DNA of 64,000 bases from Shinella sp. PSBB067 (GCF_016839145.1 NZ_CP069304.1:186001-250000), one strand, 5' to 3'. Positions 16,758 through 26,154 are shown, numbered from the stretch's first letter. Translations and numbers: made by a program. The notes: generated by a model not told the origin, from the sequence alone.

Positions 16758-17470
16758 CGATGGGTCCGCCTTCTCCTCTGAGGCTCGATCGAACTATAGG
16801 GTGCAGCGCCTCGGCGTGCAATCATCAGGATTAACCAGTGCCGGGCGCGGCCTTTTCCGATCCTTGCCCATTTGTCTTGCGCTTCCGTTAAGGCGGTTGT
16901 GGCCCGCCGGAGAATCGCGCCGGCCTCCTTCCTGCCCCGATTCCGTCATCCTTCCTTCCGCTCGGGCCTGCAAATGCGCCGGGAAGGCGAGTGCGCCGCG
17001 CCGCATCGCAGCCGATGGGTTGCGATGCCCGGCACCGGCCGATCACACTTTGTTACAATATGAGCGATGCCTTATGGAGAAATGTGCGCTGCAAAATAAT
17101 ATTGCGATGCAAAAACCGGTGCCGTTTTCAGGTCTTGCGATGTGGGTCGTCGGCTGCGAGGCGGGCGCTTCGTGTATTGGCGTGTAAAAACGGAAGCGCC
17201 TAATCGGTCAAAAGAAGTGATGGGCGCCGTGGTGCAGGAAGAACCGGCGCGGCGTTATCGCGCTATGCGCGGGAAGGCAGGATTTGTTACTTCGAGGTTA
17301 CTTCGATCGTTAAAATTTTAGGATATTAAGATTTGCTTATATGCCGTGGGTGCGCATTCAATTCGGCAGATCACGCTTCGAAAAACAAACTGTGACCATA
17401 CACTCCGCATTGGATGTCGGGACGCGTCCGAGGGACCCGACCATATCGCAAATCCAATGGAGCCATCTCT
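16758..17470. promoter_or_regulatory. 713-bp divergent control region of exoX and exoY
   Basis: No gene was recognised; open frames here are short and lack family features. The right half is much richer in A and T than the flanking genes. It contains two tandem GTTACTTCGA copies, an A/T-rich palindrome-like stretch directly after them (about 17308-17330), and at 17091-17119 a segment similar to one upstream of exoH. The length and position suit a complex regulatory region (MucR, SyrM/SyrA, ExoR/ChvI inputs are known for S. meliloti exoY); which factors bind here cannot be told. Confidence 0.6.
17286..17306 (+). promoter_or_regulatory. tandem 10-bp direct repeats upstream of exoY
   Basis: GTTACTTCGA occurs twice with an 11-bp period, one helical turn, at 17286-17295 and 17297-17306, just before an A/T-rich stretch and about 165 bp upstream of the exoY start. 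Same-face direct repeats of this kind are typical of response-regulator binding sites. The regulator is unknown. Confidence 0.45.
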
Positions 17471-18148
17471 ATGAAGTCCGCGAGCAGATCGGCCAGTACG
17501 CCGTTTTTCAGTTCGATTGCAACCGGCGCTCCGCCGGTGGGGGGAATATCGAAACGGAGCTTTGACATCCTGGTGGCGCTTGCCGCCCTCGTCGTGCTCA
17601 GCCCGATCTTCGTGCTGATCATGGCACTCGTGAAATATTCCGACGGCGGCAGCGTCTTTTATGGCCATCGCCGCATCGGCTATAACGGATCGACCTTCCG
17701 CTGCCTGAAGTTCCGCACCATGGCGGAAAACGGCGACGTGCTTCTCCAGCAGCATCTGGAGCAGAACCCGGAGGCGCTGGAGGAATGGCGCGCCACGCGC
17801 AAGCTGCAGGACGATCCGCGCGTCACGGTCGTCGGCACGGTCCTGCGCAAGCTCAGCCTCGACGAGCTGCCGCAGCTCGTCAACATCCTCAAGGGGGAGA
17901 TGAGCATCGTCGGGCCGCGCCCGGTGGTGGAGGACGAACTGGAACTCTACGAGGCCTCCGCCGTCTACTACCTGCGCAGCCGCCCGGGCCTTACGGGCCT
18001 CTGGCAGGTCAGCGGCCGCAACGACGTCTCCTATGCCACGCGCGTCGCGTTCGACACGCATTATGTCCGCAACTGGTCGCTCACATCCGATCTCGTCATC
18101 GTCGCGCGCACCATTCCGGCCGTATGCCTGTCGCGCGGCAGCTATTGA
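17471..18148 (+). CDS. exoY: ExoY, undecaprenyl-phosphate galactosephosphotransferase
   Basis: A 225-residue initiating sugar-phosphate transferase of the WbaP/bacterial sugar transferase family. After a variable N terminus it has KRSFDILVALAALVVLSPIF, a single membrane-embedded helix, then GSVFYGHRRIGYNGSTF, KFRTM, the DELPQLVNILKGEMSIVGPR catalytic block and RPGLTGLWQVSGR. It puts galactose-phosphate onto undecaprenyl phosphate, the first step of succinoglycan synthesis. GGAG at 17458-17461 lies eight bases or so before the ATG. It is first gene of exoYFQZ. Confidence 0.95.
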   Translation: MKSASRSASTPFFSSIATGAPPVGGISKRSFDILVALAALVVLSPIFVLIMALVKYSDGGSVFYGHRRIGYNGSTFRCLKFRTMAENGDVLLQQHLEQNPEALEEWRATRKLQDDPRVTVVGTVLRKLSLDELPQLVNILKGEMSIVGPRPVVEDELELYEASAVYYLRSRPGLTGLWQVSGRNDVSYATRVAFDTHYVRNWSLTSDLVIVARTIPAVCLSRGSY

Positions 18149-18171
18149 CGGCCCCGGAGAGAGGGATACCC

Positions 18172-19401
18172 ATGAAGACGATCACCAGAGCGGCCTTGCC
18201 CGCCCTTGCCCTCGTGCTCACGCTCGCCCCTTCCGCCTTCGCGGAGGAATACCGGCTCGGCGTGATGGACAAGCTGCGCATCCGCGTGGCCGAATGGCAG
18301 ACGGCCGAAGGCGCCATCCGCGACTGGAGCGCCGTCAGCGGCGACTACAGCATCGGCGCGGACGGCGCGCTGTCGCTGCCGTTCATCGGCCAGTTGCCGG
18401 CGGAGGGGCGCACGGCGGCGGAGCTTTCCGCCGACATCGGCAAGAAGATGCAGGTGCTCTTCGGCCTCAAGGACCTGCCGTCGGCCTCCGTGGAGATCGC
18501 CGAATACCGGCCGGTCTACCTCTCCGGCGAGGTGCAGACGCCGGGGGCCTACCCTTACGCGCCGGGCCTGACGGTGCTGAAGGCCGTCAGCTTCGGCGGC
18601 GGGCTGCGCCGGGCCGATCCCGGCCAGCGCTTCGCCCGCGATTTCCTGCGCTCGGAGGGCGAGGCCGCCGTCTATGTCGCCGAGCGCAACCGCCTGCTCA
18701 TCCGCCGGGCGCGCATTCTTGCCGAGATGGGCGGGGCCAGGGACATCGAGATGCCGAAGGAGCTCGGCAAGTCCGAGGAGGCGCGCCCGATCCTGGAAAG
18801 CGAGAAGGCGCTGATGGCCTCGCGGGAAAAGCGGCTGCGGCTGCAACTCACCGCGCTTGCCGACCTCAAGTCGCTGCTGACGAACGAGACCGATTCCCTC
18901 GGCAAGAAATCCGAGACCCAGACCCGCCAGCTCGAACTCGTCCAGGGCGATCTTTCCAAGATGGACGCGCTTGCCGAGAAGGGCCTCGCCATCAGCTCGC
19001 GGCGCCTCGCGCTCGAGCAGCGCACGGCCGATCTCCAGGCGGCCCTGCTCGACATCGACACGGCCTCGCTGAAGGCCAGGCAGGACATCAACAAGGCCGG
19101 GCAGGACGAGACGAACCTGCAGAACGACTGGGACGCGCAACTGGCGCAGGAACTGCAGAACACCGAGCAGGAGCTCGATACGCTGGCGCTGAAGCTCGGC
19201 ACCAGCCGCGACCTGATGTCCGAGGCGCTGATGCAGTCGGCCGATGCGGCCAACCTGAAGGGCGGGCTGTCCGCCGCCAATATCGGCTATTCGATCCTGC
19301 GCACGGTCAAGGGCAAGACCGAGGCGATCCGCGCCACCGAGACGACGCCGGTCCTGCCGGGCGACGTCGTGAAGGTGGATGTCGGCCTCGCGACCCAGTG
19401 A
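18172..19401 (+). CDS. exoF: ExoF, outer-membrane/periplasmic polysaccharide export protein
   Basis: A 409-residue exported protein with a signal peptide (about 1-24, ending SAFAEE) and an N-terminal poly-export (Wza-type) domain starting YRLGVMDKLRIRVAEW. A SLBB-like VYLSGEVQTPGAYPYAPGLT segment (about 120-140) follows, then a long helical, coiled-coil-rich half. ExoF works with ExoY and ExoP in the initial step and export of succinoglycan. A GGAGAGAGGG site precedes the ATG, 23 bases after exoY. It is close to S. meliloti ExoF in length. Confidence 0.93.
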   Translation: MKTITRAALPALALVLTLAPSAFAEEYRLGVMDKLRIRVAEWQTAEGAIRDWSAVSGDYSIGADGALSLPFIGQLPAEGRTAAELSADIGKKMQVLFGLKDLPSASVEIAEYRPVYLSGEVQTPGAYPYAPGLTVLKAVSFGGGLRRADPGQRFARDFLRSEGEAAVYVAERNRLLIRRARILAEMGGARDIEMPKELGKSEEARPILESEKALMASREKRLRLQLTALADLKSLLTNETDSLGKKSETQTRQLELVQGDLSKMDALAEKGLAISSRRLALEQRTADLQAALLDIDTASLKARQDINKAGQDETNLQNDWDAQLAQELQNTEQELDTLALKLGTSRDLMSEALMQSADAANLKGGLSAANIGYSILRTVKGKTEAIRATETTPVLPGDVVKVDVGLATQ

Positions 19402-19408
19402 GGCGGGG

Positions 19409-20668
19409 ATGCGGATCGCCAAGGCGCGGCTGATCGGACCGTCCGGCAACGGTGCCTATGGCGCGCTCGCCGTGGCGCTGTCCTTCTTCGTCTTCGCCTA
19501 TTCCTTCCGCTTCGGGCAGGCGGCGATCCTCGTCTACTATGCGCTCTGGCTGCCGCTCGTAGCGGTGGACTACCGGCGCGTGCTCGGCAATTACGGGCAT
19601 TACCTGTGGATCTTCGCCTTCGCGCTCCTCGCCTGCCTCTCGGTCTTCTGGTCCGCGGCGCCCGGCACCACGGCGCGTGCGGCGCTGCAGTACCTTTCCC
19701 ACATCGTCTGCGCGCTGATCGCCATGCGCGTCGTCGATACGCGCACGCTGGTGCGCGGCGGGCTGATCGGCACCGGGCTGGTGCTCGTCTTCTCGCTTCT
19801 CTTCGGCGTCTACCATCTCGATCCGCTCGACGGCACCTACAGCTTCGTCGGCGCCTTCGCCTCCAAGAACCAGCTCGGCTTCTACGCCTCGCTCGCCGTG
19901 CTCTTCGCCTTCGCCGCGCTCTTCCTCGGGGTGGAGCGCGGTCTCTGGCGGTTCGCCGCCGTCGGCTGCGTGCTGCTGGCGCTCTATTGCCTGAAGGCCT
20001 CGCAATCGGCGACCTCGGTGCTCACCACCGCCGCCGTCGCCGGCCTGTGCCTTTCGCTGCGCGCGCTCGAGATGCTGGCGCCCTTCCACCGCAAGATGCT
20101 GTTTGCGGCGCTTGCCGTGCTTTCCGTCCTCGCCGGTCTTGCCGCCGCCTATGGCGGGGGCTACGAGCTGCTGCTCGGCGCCTTCGGCAAGGACGCGACG
20201 CTGACCGGGCGCACCTATCTCTGGCAGCAGGGCATCGCGGCGGCGGGCGAGGCGCCCTTCTTCGGCATCGGCTACCAGGCCTTCTGGGTGCAGGGCTTCG
20301 CCGAGGCCGAACGGCTCTGGGCGGCCTTCTTCATCGCCGGGCGCAGCGGTTTCCACTTCCACAACACCTTCATCGCCGCCACGGTGGAGACCGGCCTCGT
20401 CGGCTGCCTCCTCCTGACCATGGTGCTCCTCGTCACGCTCGGCGGGCACCTCGCCCGCCTGCTTTCGGCGGCGCGGGACGTGGAGGCGCTGGTGCTCTTC
20501 ACGGTCGCCGCGCTGCTTGCCGTGCGCACCTTCGTGGAGATCGACATCCTCAATCCCTACCATGTCGGCTCGTTCCTGCTCTATTTCTCGGCCGGCAAGC
20601 TCGCCGACGGCCGGCGCCGCAATGCGCCGCGCCCGGCCGTGCCCCGGCACCGGATGGTGCCCGCGTGA
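19409..20668 (+). CDS. exoQ: ExoQ, Wzy-type succinoglycan polymerase
   Basis: A 419-residue polytopic membrane protein of the O-antigen ligase/polymerase family with around ten hydrophobic helices. It has a large loop containing LTGRTYLWQQG and FHFHNTFIAATVETGLVG, regions conserved in Wzy_C/ligase proteins. ExoQ polymerises octasaccharide units into high-molecular-weight succinoglycan. The start ATG is seven bases after the exoF stop; the stop TGA overlaps the exoZ start GTG. Confidence 0.92.
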   Translation: MRIAKARLIGPSGNGAYGALAVALSFFVFAYSFRFGQAAILVYYALWLPLVAVDYRRVLGNYGHYLWIFAFALLACLSVFWSAAPGTTARAALQYLSHIVCALIAMRVVDTRTLVRGGLIGTGLVLVFSLLFGVYHLDPLDGTYSFVGAFASKNQLGFYASLAVLFAFAALFLGVERGLWRFAAVGCVLLALYCLKASQSATSVLTTAAVAGLCLSLRALEMLAPFHRKMLFAALAVLSVLAGLAAAYGGGYELLLGAFGKDATLTGRTYLWQQGIAAAGEAPFFGIGYQAFWVQGFAEAERLWAAFFIAGRSGFHFHNTFIAATVETGLVGCLLLTMVLLVTLGGHLARLLSAARDVEALVLFTVAALLAVRTFVEIDILNPYHVGSFLLYFSAGKLADGRRRNAPRPAVPRHRMVPA

Positions 20669-21720
20669 CGGCCGTGGCCGGGCCGGGCGGGGGCCGGGGA
20701 ACGCTCTACGGCATCCAGTACCTGCGCGCCGTCGCGGCGCTCGCGGTCGTCTTCTTCCATGCGGCCGAGCGCAGCGGCCATGCCTTCGCCATCGGCGCGG
20801 CCGGGGTCGACGTGTTCTTCGTCATCAGCGGCTTCATCATGTGGGTCATCGCCGAACGGCGGCCGGTGACGCCGGGCCGGTTCCTCAAGGAGCGCATGAG
20901 GCGGATCGTGCCGGTCTACTGGCTGGCGACGGGGGTGATGGTGGCGGGCGCCCTGGCCGGCCTCTTCCCCAACCTGGTGCTGACGGCCGGGCATGTCGCC
21001 GCCTCGCTGTTCTTCGTGCCGGCGCGCTCTCCGAGCAGCGGGGAGATCTGGCCGGTGCTGGTGCAGGGCTGGACGCTCAATTACGAGATGTTCTTCTACG
21101 CCGCCTTCGCCGCCTGCCTCTTCCTTCCGGCACGCCTCAGGCTCGGCGTCATCGCGGCCGCCTTCGGCCTGCTTGTTGCCGTTGGCCTTGCCGTCAGCAG
21201 CGATTCGCCGCTGCTTGCCACCTATACCCGGCCGATCATCCTGGAATTCGTCGCGGGCATGCTGATCGGGCGGCTGTGGCTTGCCGGCCGGGTGCCGGGG
21301 CGGGCGGTCGCGCTTGCCCTCGTCGGCCTCGGCCTTGCCGGCTTTGCGGCCATCGGCATCCTGAGGCTGCCCTTCGACGAATGGACCTGCGGGCCGCTCG
21401 CCGGCCTCCTCGTCTACGGCACGGCCGCGCTGGAGCGGCAGGGCGGCGTGGCGCGGCTCAAGGTCCCCGCCCTCCTTGGGGATGCGTCCTATTCGATCTA
21501 TCTCTGGCATACCTTCGCGATCTCGGTCGTCGCAAAGGTCGGGGCGATGGCCGGCGCGCCGCCGTCCCTCGTCCTTGTCGGCTCGGCCGCCGCGGGCATT
21601 GCCGCCGGCCTCTGCGCCTGGCATTTCGTGGAGCGGCCGCTGCTGCGCGGTTGGGCGGGAAACCCTAGGCCCGCATCTGCTTCGGCGTCACCCCGTAGGT
21701 CCGCCGGAAGGCCGTCGTGA
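20665..21720 (+). CDS. exoZ: ExoZ, acyltransferase-3 family acetyltransferase
   Basis: A 351-residue integral membrane acyltransferase with YGIQYLRAVAALAVVFFHAA near the N terminus (catalytic-type histidine) and GVDVFFVISGFIM, followed by about nine more helices and an FVERPLLR end motif. It O-acetylates a glucose of the succinoglycan repeat. GTG at 20665 overlaps the exoQ stop (GTGA), so translation is coupled. The last 20 or so residues after LLRGW look unlike the family and are encoded antisense to the 3' end of the AraC-type gene (56-bp overlap), suggesting a lost earlier stop. Confidence 0.9.
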   Translation: MTAVAGPGGGRGTLYGIQYLRAVAALAVVFFHAAERSGHAFAIGAAGVDVFFVISGFIMWVIAERRPVTPGRFLKERMRRIVPVYWLATGVMVAGALAGLFPNLVLTAGHVAASLFFVPARSPSSGEIWPVLVQGWTLNYEMFFYAAFAACLFLPARLRLGVIAAAFGLLVAVGLAVSSDSPLLATYTRPIILEFVAGMLIGRLWLAGRVPGRAVALALVGLGLAGFAAIGILRLPFDEWTCGPLAGLLVYGTAALERQGGVARLKVPALLGDASYSIYLWHTFAISVVAKVGAMAGAPPSLVLVGSAAAGIAAGLCAWHFVERPLLRGWAGNPRPASASASPRRSAGRPS

Positions 21721-22522
21721 AGCTCGACACGCTGGTATAGCCGGCAAGGTGGGCCGCCTTGGAAACGGGGATGCCGTCCGTCGCCAGCGCGTCGCGCGCC
21801 GCCTCCAGCCGCTTCTGGCGGATGAAGTCGAAGATCGTCTGGCCGAAATGCTCCTTGAAGTGCCGCTGGATCGTCGAGGGGCTGGTGCCCGCCTGCGAGG
21901 CGATGAGGTCCACCGAAAGCTCTTCGCCGAGATTGGCGACGATGAAATCGCGCACCCGCTCGCACTGGCGCAGGCTCATCATGCTCGGCTGCTGCCAGCC
22001 GCCGGCATTGTCGGCCACGAGCTGCAGGCAGGACTGCCACATGATGTCGAGCCCCTGCGACTTGAGATAGATCGAGCTGAGCTCCCCCGTCGGCATCGGC
22101 GGCGGATGCATGATCTTCTCGGCGGTCTGGAGGATGTGCTGGCCCGGCTCGAACGAAAAATGCGCCAGGTGCTCGGCGAAGAAGTTGCGCAGCACCGGCA
22201 TGCCGTCTTCGGTCTCCATCAGCCGCTGCAGCCAGGGCAGCGGCGCGGAGATCATCACCTTGCTGAGGACGGCGCCCGCCTCGTTGATGAAGCGCAGCCG
22301 GCTCGGCTGGGCGACGTTCAGCATGAAGACCAGCGGCGTTGCCGCCGCCCCGATGCCCGCATCCAGCCGGAAGCGCACGCCGTCGATGACGAAATGCTGG
22401 CGCCCCTCGAGGATCACCATCAGCATGAACTTCGACCAGATCGTCTGCTCGTGCGTGCGGGGGGTGCAGTTCGGCACGTTCTCGATCGCGCCGATGAAGA
22501 TGTCCTGGGATGTGTATTGCAT
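21665..22522 (-). CDS. AraC-family transcriptional regulator, probable activator of iron uptake
   Basis: A 285-residue regulator with a variable N-terminal sensor region and a C-terminal pair of helix-turn-helix motifs (about 188-285, including [20 protein letters not shown] and [20 protein letters not shown]). The PchR/RhrA group of AraC proteins controls siderophore receptors. Divergence from a TonB receptor gene across 353 bp supports that role here, but the ligand is not known. Its 3' end overlaps the exoZ tail. Confidence 0.85.
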   Translation of the reverse strand: MQYTSQDIFIGAIENVPNCTPRTHEQTIWSKFMLMVILEGRQHFVIDGVRFRLDAGIGAAATPLVFMLNVAQPSRLRFINEAGAVLSKVMISAPLPWLQRLMETEDGMPVLRNFFAEHLAHFSFEPGQHILQTAEKIMHPPPMPTGELSSIYLKSQGLDIMWQSCLQLVADNAGGWQQPSMMSLRQCERVRDFIVANLGEELSVDLIASQAGTSPSTIQRHFKEHFGQTIFDFIRQKRLEAARDALATDGIPVSKAAHLAGYTSVSSFTTAFRRTYGVTPKQMRA

Positions 22523-22875
22523 GCTGCCACCGTGCGTTAAGGCCGCCGTGCCGTTTTCGCGAAAAACTTTGCGATTCCCGACAAACTCTTTGGTGTCGAC
22601 ACCGCGGCCATGGCGACTTAATACATGACTTCGTTAATCATGTTTATGCGTTTCGCCAGTTTCCATCAAGCCGGTTTCGGAAAAGATGGCGGCGGGGCGC
22701 AGGTGCAGGGGGCCAAACGCAATGCAGTCCAGAACCCTTCGGTAGGGCGCTGATCCAGCTCGGGCGCGCCGGTTGCGGCATGCGCCCTTCCTTCCACAGA
22801 ACCGTTCGTAGCCAGGTGCCGGGCCTGCCCCGGGCCGCCGATGAGCCGTGCCTTGAGACGGCTTGGAGTAGACAG
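22523..22875. promoter_or_regulatory. 353-bp divergent promoter region of the AraC regulator and TonB receptor
   Basis: No gene seen. The region holds a strong iron-operator candidate at 22623-22643 (separate entry). The stretch 22660-22875 is GC-rich and would form the receptor mRNA leader; the receptor ATG at 22876 has only a weak ribosome site. Confidence 0.6.
22623..22643. promoter_or_regulatory. iron-responsive operator (IRO, RirA-type) palindrome
   Basis: ACATGA-N9-TCATGT is a perfect six-base inverted repeat that contains the published rhizobial IRO core TGA-N9-TCA. RirA represses iron uptake genes through this motif in Rhizobium and Sinorhizobium. Its place between an AraC regulator and a TonB receptor gene fits iron repression of one or both. 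Confidence 0.7.
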
Positions 22876-24861
22876 ATGAAACTGAAGCTGATGTTCCCGC
22901 TCGCCGGCGTGTCGCTGCTGGCCATGTCCGCCGCGCTGCACGCGCAGGACACCTCCCGCAAGGCCGCCGAGGACGAGGCGACGACGCTCGAGACGATCAC
23001 CGTCATCAATGCGGGGCGCGACAACGTTGTGGCGACGGGCGGCACGGTGGTCTCGCAGGACGAGCTGGAGACGCTGCAGCCGGCCAACGTCTCCGAGCTC
23101 TTTTCGCGCCAGTCCTCCATCACGGTTTCCGGCGGCGGCGGGCCGTCCAAGCGCATCCACGTCTTCGGCATGGAGCAGTCCAACCTCGCGGTGACGGTCG
23201 ACGGCGTGCCGCAGACGGCGACGAGCTGGCACCACACGGGCTCCAGCGTCATCGACCCGGCCTTCCTCAAGCGCGTCGAGGTGGAAGCCGGCGCGGCCGC
23301 GGCCGATTCCGGCTTTGCCGCCGCGGCCGGCGCCGTGCGCTACGAGACGGTCGGCGCCAACGACCTGCTGGAGGACGGCAAGGACTTCGGCGCGCGGATC
23401 GGCACCACCGTCGGCACAAACGGCAGCGGCGTTTCCGGCAGCGCGGCCGCCTATGGCCGCACCGGCAACTTCGACTGGTTCGTCATGACCCACGGCCAGA
23501 AGGGCAAGGACTACAAGGACGGCGACGGCGATGTCGTCAAGGGCACGGAACCGGCCGCCCGCAACATCCTCGCCAAGCTCGGCTACGAGGTCGAGGACAA
23601 CCGCTTCGAGCTCGGCTACGAGCGCAGCCGCGACAAGGCGGACCGCCTGATCAAGATGAACATGGACCTGCCGGGCGATACGCTGCACCCGCTTGAGGTC
23701 GCCCGCGACACCGTCAAGCTGACCTATACCTCGACCGGCCCGACGGATCTGTGGGACCCCGAGTTCATGCTGTACTACAGCCAGAACGACTACTGGCGGA
23801 CCAACTACCAGAACCGCACGAACGGCAACATGATCCTCAACGAGGATCTCTACGGCGGCAAGATCCAGAACACCTTCACCATCGATCCCGGCAAGATCAC
23901 CGCCGGCATCGACTTCGGCCAGCACGACTACCACACCGACAACTACGGCAACAACAACCGCCGCTACCGCGACTTCGACACCACGCAGTTCGGCGTCTTC
24001 ACGCAGGGCCGCTTCGAATTCGACAACGGCTTCAACGTCTCGACCGGCGCGCGCTACGACTCGCACCGCTTCGAGGACTGGGACGACAAGCGCTTCTCCG
24101 ACAGCGGCGCGAGCGTGAATGCGACGGTCGCCTACAAGTTCACCGACAGTTTCGAGGTGTTCGCCGGCGCCTCGCGCACCTGGCTCGGCTACGTCATCGG
24201 CGACTACGGCTACGTGCACGCCCGCAACGACGCCTTCTATACCGACCCGGCCTTCGACACGGGCTCGGCGAAGAACTTCAAGGTCGGTGCGAATTTCGGC
24301 GGTGAGGACTGGAATGCCGGCATCACGCTGTTCGACACGCGCATCAACGGCCTGCCGAACTACGATGCGCCCTCGCTGAAAAACGATCCCAACGAATACC
24401 GCAGCCGCGGCGTCACGCTGAATGCGAGCTGGACATTCGAGGAAACGACCCTCGGCGCGACCTTCACCCACGCCAAGGTGACGGCGGGCGGCAAGGCGGC
24501 GCTGCCGAACAGCGGGACCTTCATGCCGGTCGGCGACATGGCGACCTTCTATATCGACCATGCGATCCCCGACTACAACATGAAGGTCGGCACCACCGTG
24601 GCCTGGGCCGGCAGGATCTCCGATGCGCTCGCAAGGGCCGGCGGCTTCTACGACCAGCCTTCCTATGCCGTCGTCAACATCTATTCGGAATGGACGCCGC
24701 CGTCATACGAGAACGTCACGCTGCGCCTCGGCGTCGACAATCTGTTCGACAGGAAATATTTCGAGCGGTCGAGCTATGCTACAAGCTCGAACCGCGGCGG
24801 CATCGACCCCGTCTTCGCGCCGGGCCGCACCATCACGCTGCATGCCGGCGTGAAGTTCTGA
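22876..24861 (+). CDS. TonB-dependent outer-membrane receptor, probably for a ferric siderophore
   Basis: A 661-residue receptor with a signal peptide (about 1-24, ending LHAQD), a TonB-box-like ETITV near residue 40 and a plug domain (to about 170, with the VTVDGVPQ and [14 protein letters not shown] segments). A 22-strand barrel follows, ending in the aromatic residue expected of outer-membrane proteins (HAGVKF). The plug lacks the FRAP/NPNL boxes of haem receptors, so a siderophore is more likely than haem. The iron operator upstream, and the DUF2218 and binding-protein genes downstream, support iron transport. Confidence 0.88.
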   Translation: MKLKLMFPLAGVSLLAMSAALHAQDTSRKAAEDEATTLETITVINAGRDNVVATGGTVVSQDELETLQPANVSELFSRQSSITVSGGGGPSKRIHVFGMEQSNLAVTVDGVPQTATSWHHTGSSVIDPAFLKRVEVEAGAAAADSGFAAAAGAVRYETVGANDLLEDGKDFGARIGTTVGTNGSGVSGSAAAYGRTGNFDWFVMTHGQKGKDYKDGDGDVVKGTEPAARNILAKLGYEVEDNRFELGYERSRDKADRLIKMNMDLPGDTLHPLEVARDTVKLTYTSTGPTDLWDPEFMLYYSQNDYWRTNYQNRTNGNMILNEDLYGGKIQNTFTIDPGKITAGIDFGQHDYHTDNYGNNNRRYRDFDTTQFGVFTQGRFEFDNGFNVSTGARYDSHRFEDWDDKRFSDSGASVNATVAYKFTDSFEVFAGASRTWLGYVIGDYGYVHARNDAFYTDPAFDTGSAKNFKVGANFGGEDWNAGITLFDTRINGLPNYDAPSLKNDPNEYRSRGVTLNASWTFEETTLGATFTHAKVTAGGKAALPNSGTFMPVGDMATFYIDHAIPDYNMKVGTTVAWAGRISDALARAGGFYDQPSYAVVNIYSEWTPPSYENVTLRLGVDNLFDRKYFERSSYATSSNRGGIDPVFAPGRTITLHAGVKF

Positions 24862-24868
24862 TCCATCC

Positions 24869-24898
24869 GCGCCCCTGCCGCGCCGGCGGCGGGGGCGC
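24869..24898 (+). terminator. stem-loop after the TonB receptor gene
   Basis: A 13-bp stem (GCGCCCCTGCCGC / GCGGCGGGGGCGC, one G-T pair) with a GCCG loop begins eight bases after the receptor stop. No T run follows, so it may attenuate rather than end transcription into the two downstream genes, or protect the receptor mRNA 3' end. Confidence 0.5.
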
Positions 24899-24922
24899 CC
24901 TTCATTTCCGAAAGGTCCGGCC

Positions 24923-25219
24923 GTGCCCGAATCCGCTGCCTATCTCGAAACCGCGAGCGGCCAGAAATATCTGGTGCAGCTCTGCAAGCATTTCGCCCAC
25001 AAGATCGCCGTCACCTATACGGAAAGCCGGGGCGACTGTCGGTTCCCGCGCGGCGCGGCCGTCCTTCAGGCGGATGAGAACGGCCTCAGCATGGTCGTGA
25101 CCGCCGCGGACGAGGAGGGGCTCGCCCAGACGCAGGAGATCATCGAATCCCATCTCGTGCGCTTCGCCTTCCGCGAGAAGCTGGAAGCGCTCGACTGGCG
25201 GCAGGACAGGGCCGCCTGA
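24923..25219 (+). CDS. DUF2218 family protein
   Basis: A 98-residue cytoplasmic protein of the DUF2218 family. It opens AYLETASGQKYLVQLCKHFA, with a conserved histidine-rich KHFAHK stretch and a FREKLEALDW end. The biochemical role is unknown. Members are repeatedly found beside siderophore receptors and iron transporters, as here, so a role in intracellular handling of imported iron or siderophore is plausible but unproven. Confidence 0.85.
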   Translation: MPESAAYLETASGQKYLVQLCKHFAHKIAVTYTESRGDCRFPRGAAVLQADENGLSMVVTAADEEGLAQTQEIIESHLVRFAFREKLEALDWRQDRAA

Positions 25220-25254
25220 CCTTTTCACGCCCAATCAGCACGACAGGTAAACCC

Positions 25255-26154
25255 ATGAAACCTTCCCGCCTCCTCACCGCGCTCGCCGCCCTTGCCCTCT
25301 CGGCCGCCTCCGCGGGCGCCATGGACGTTGTCACGGCGCGCGGCACCGTTGCGGTCGACGGCACGCCGAAGACCATCGCCGTCTATGACGCCGCCGCCGT
25401 CGATACGCTCAACCGCCTCGGCATCCACCCGGCCGGCTTGCCGGACAAGCTCTACGTGCCGGCGCTGGAAGCGGCGAGGGAAGGGGCCGCGGTGATCGGC
25501 ACGCTGTTCGAGCCGGACCTCGAGGCGCTGAGCGCGCTCGCGCCCGACCTCGTCATCGTCGGCGCCCGCTCCGCCGCCAAGGCGGACGTGACGGCGAAGG
25601 TCGCCCCGACGCTCGACATGACCATCGACGGCGACGAGCTCCTGGGCGAGGCCAAGGCGCGGCTTGCCACCTATGGCGAGCTCTTCGGCAAGGCGGAGGA
25701 GGCGAAGGCGATCGCGGGCGAACTCGATGCGAAGCTCGCCGCCGCCAGGGCCGCCGTCGCCGGCAAGGGCAAGGCGCTGATCGTCATGACCAACGGTCCC
25801 AAGGTCTCCGCCTATGGCCCGGGCTCGCGCTTCGGCTGGGTGCATGCCGCGCTCGACCTGCCGCCGGCGCTGGCCGATATCCAGTCCGCCACGCATGGCG
25901 AGGCCGTCTCCTTCGAGTTCATCCGCGAGGCCAATCCGGACTGGCTGCTGGTGCTCGACCGCGCCGCCGCCATCGGCTCCAACGAGCAGGGCGCCAAGGC
26001 GACGCTCGACAACGAGCTCGTCGCCGAGACGACCGCATGGAAGAAGGGCCAGGTCGTCTACCTGCCGGCGCCGGACTTCTACATCGCCGCCGGCGGCGTG
26101 CAGTCGACCGAGCGCATCCTCGAGGCGATCACCGAGGCCTTTTCCGCGAAGTGA
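25255..26154 (+). CDS. periplasmic siderophore-binding protein of an ABC transporter
   Basis: A 299-residue class III periplasmic binding protein (FatB/CeuE/YclQ-like) with a signal peptide (about 1-22, ending SAGAMD). It has two lobes, an APDLVIVGARSA segment (about 95-108) and a WKKGQVVYLPAPDFYIAAGG end. It should bind a ferric siderophore delivered by the TonB receptor. No permease or ATPase follows: the next genes are on the opposite strand, so the membrane components must be encoded elsewhere. Confidence 0.85.
   Translation: MKPSRLLTALAALALSAASAGAMDVVTARGTVAVDGTPKTIAVYDAAAVDTLNRLGIHPAGLPDKLYVPALEAAREGAAVIGTLFEPDLEALSALAPDLVIVGARSAAKADVTAKVAPTLDMTIDGDELLGEAKARLATYGELFGKAEEAKAIAGELDAKLAAARAAVAGKGKALIVMTNGPKVSAYGPGSRFGWVHAALDLPPALADIQSATHGEAVSFEFIREANPDWLLVLDRAAAIGSNEQGAKATLDNELVAETTAWKKGQVVYLPAPDFYIAAGGVQSTERILEAITEAFSAK

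Noticed and set aside
16720..17187. 155-codon plus-strand frame in the exoX-exoY region
   Set aside because: It starts antisense inside exoX, has no ribosome site and no domain.
22876..24861. Haem receptor (HmuR-type) identity for the TonB receptor
   Set aside because: The FRAP and NPNL boxes expected of haem receptors were not found and no haem-handling genes are adjacent.
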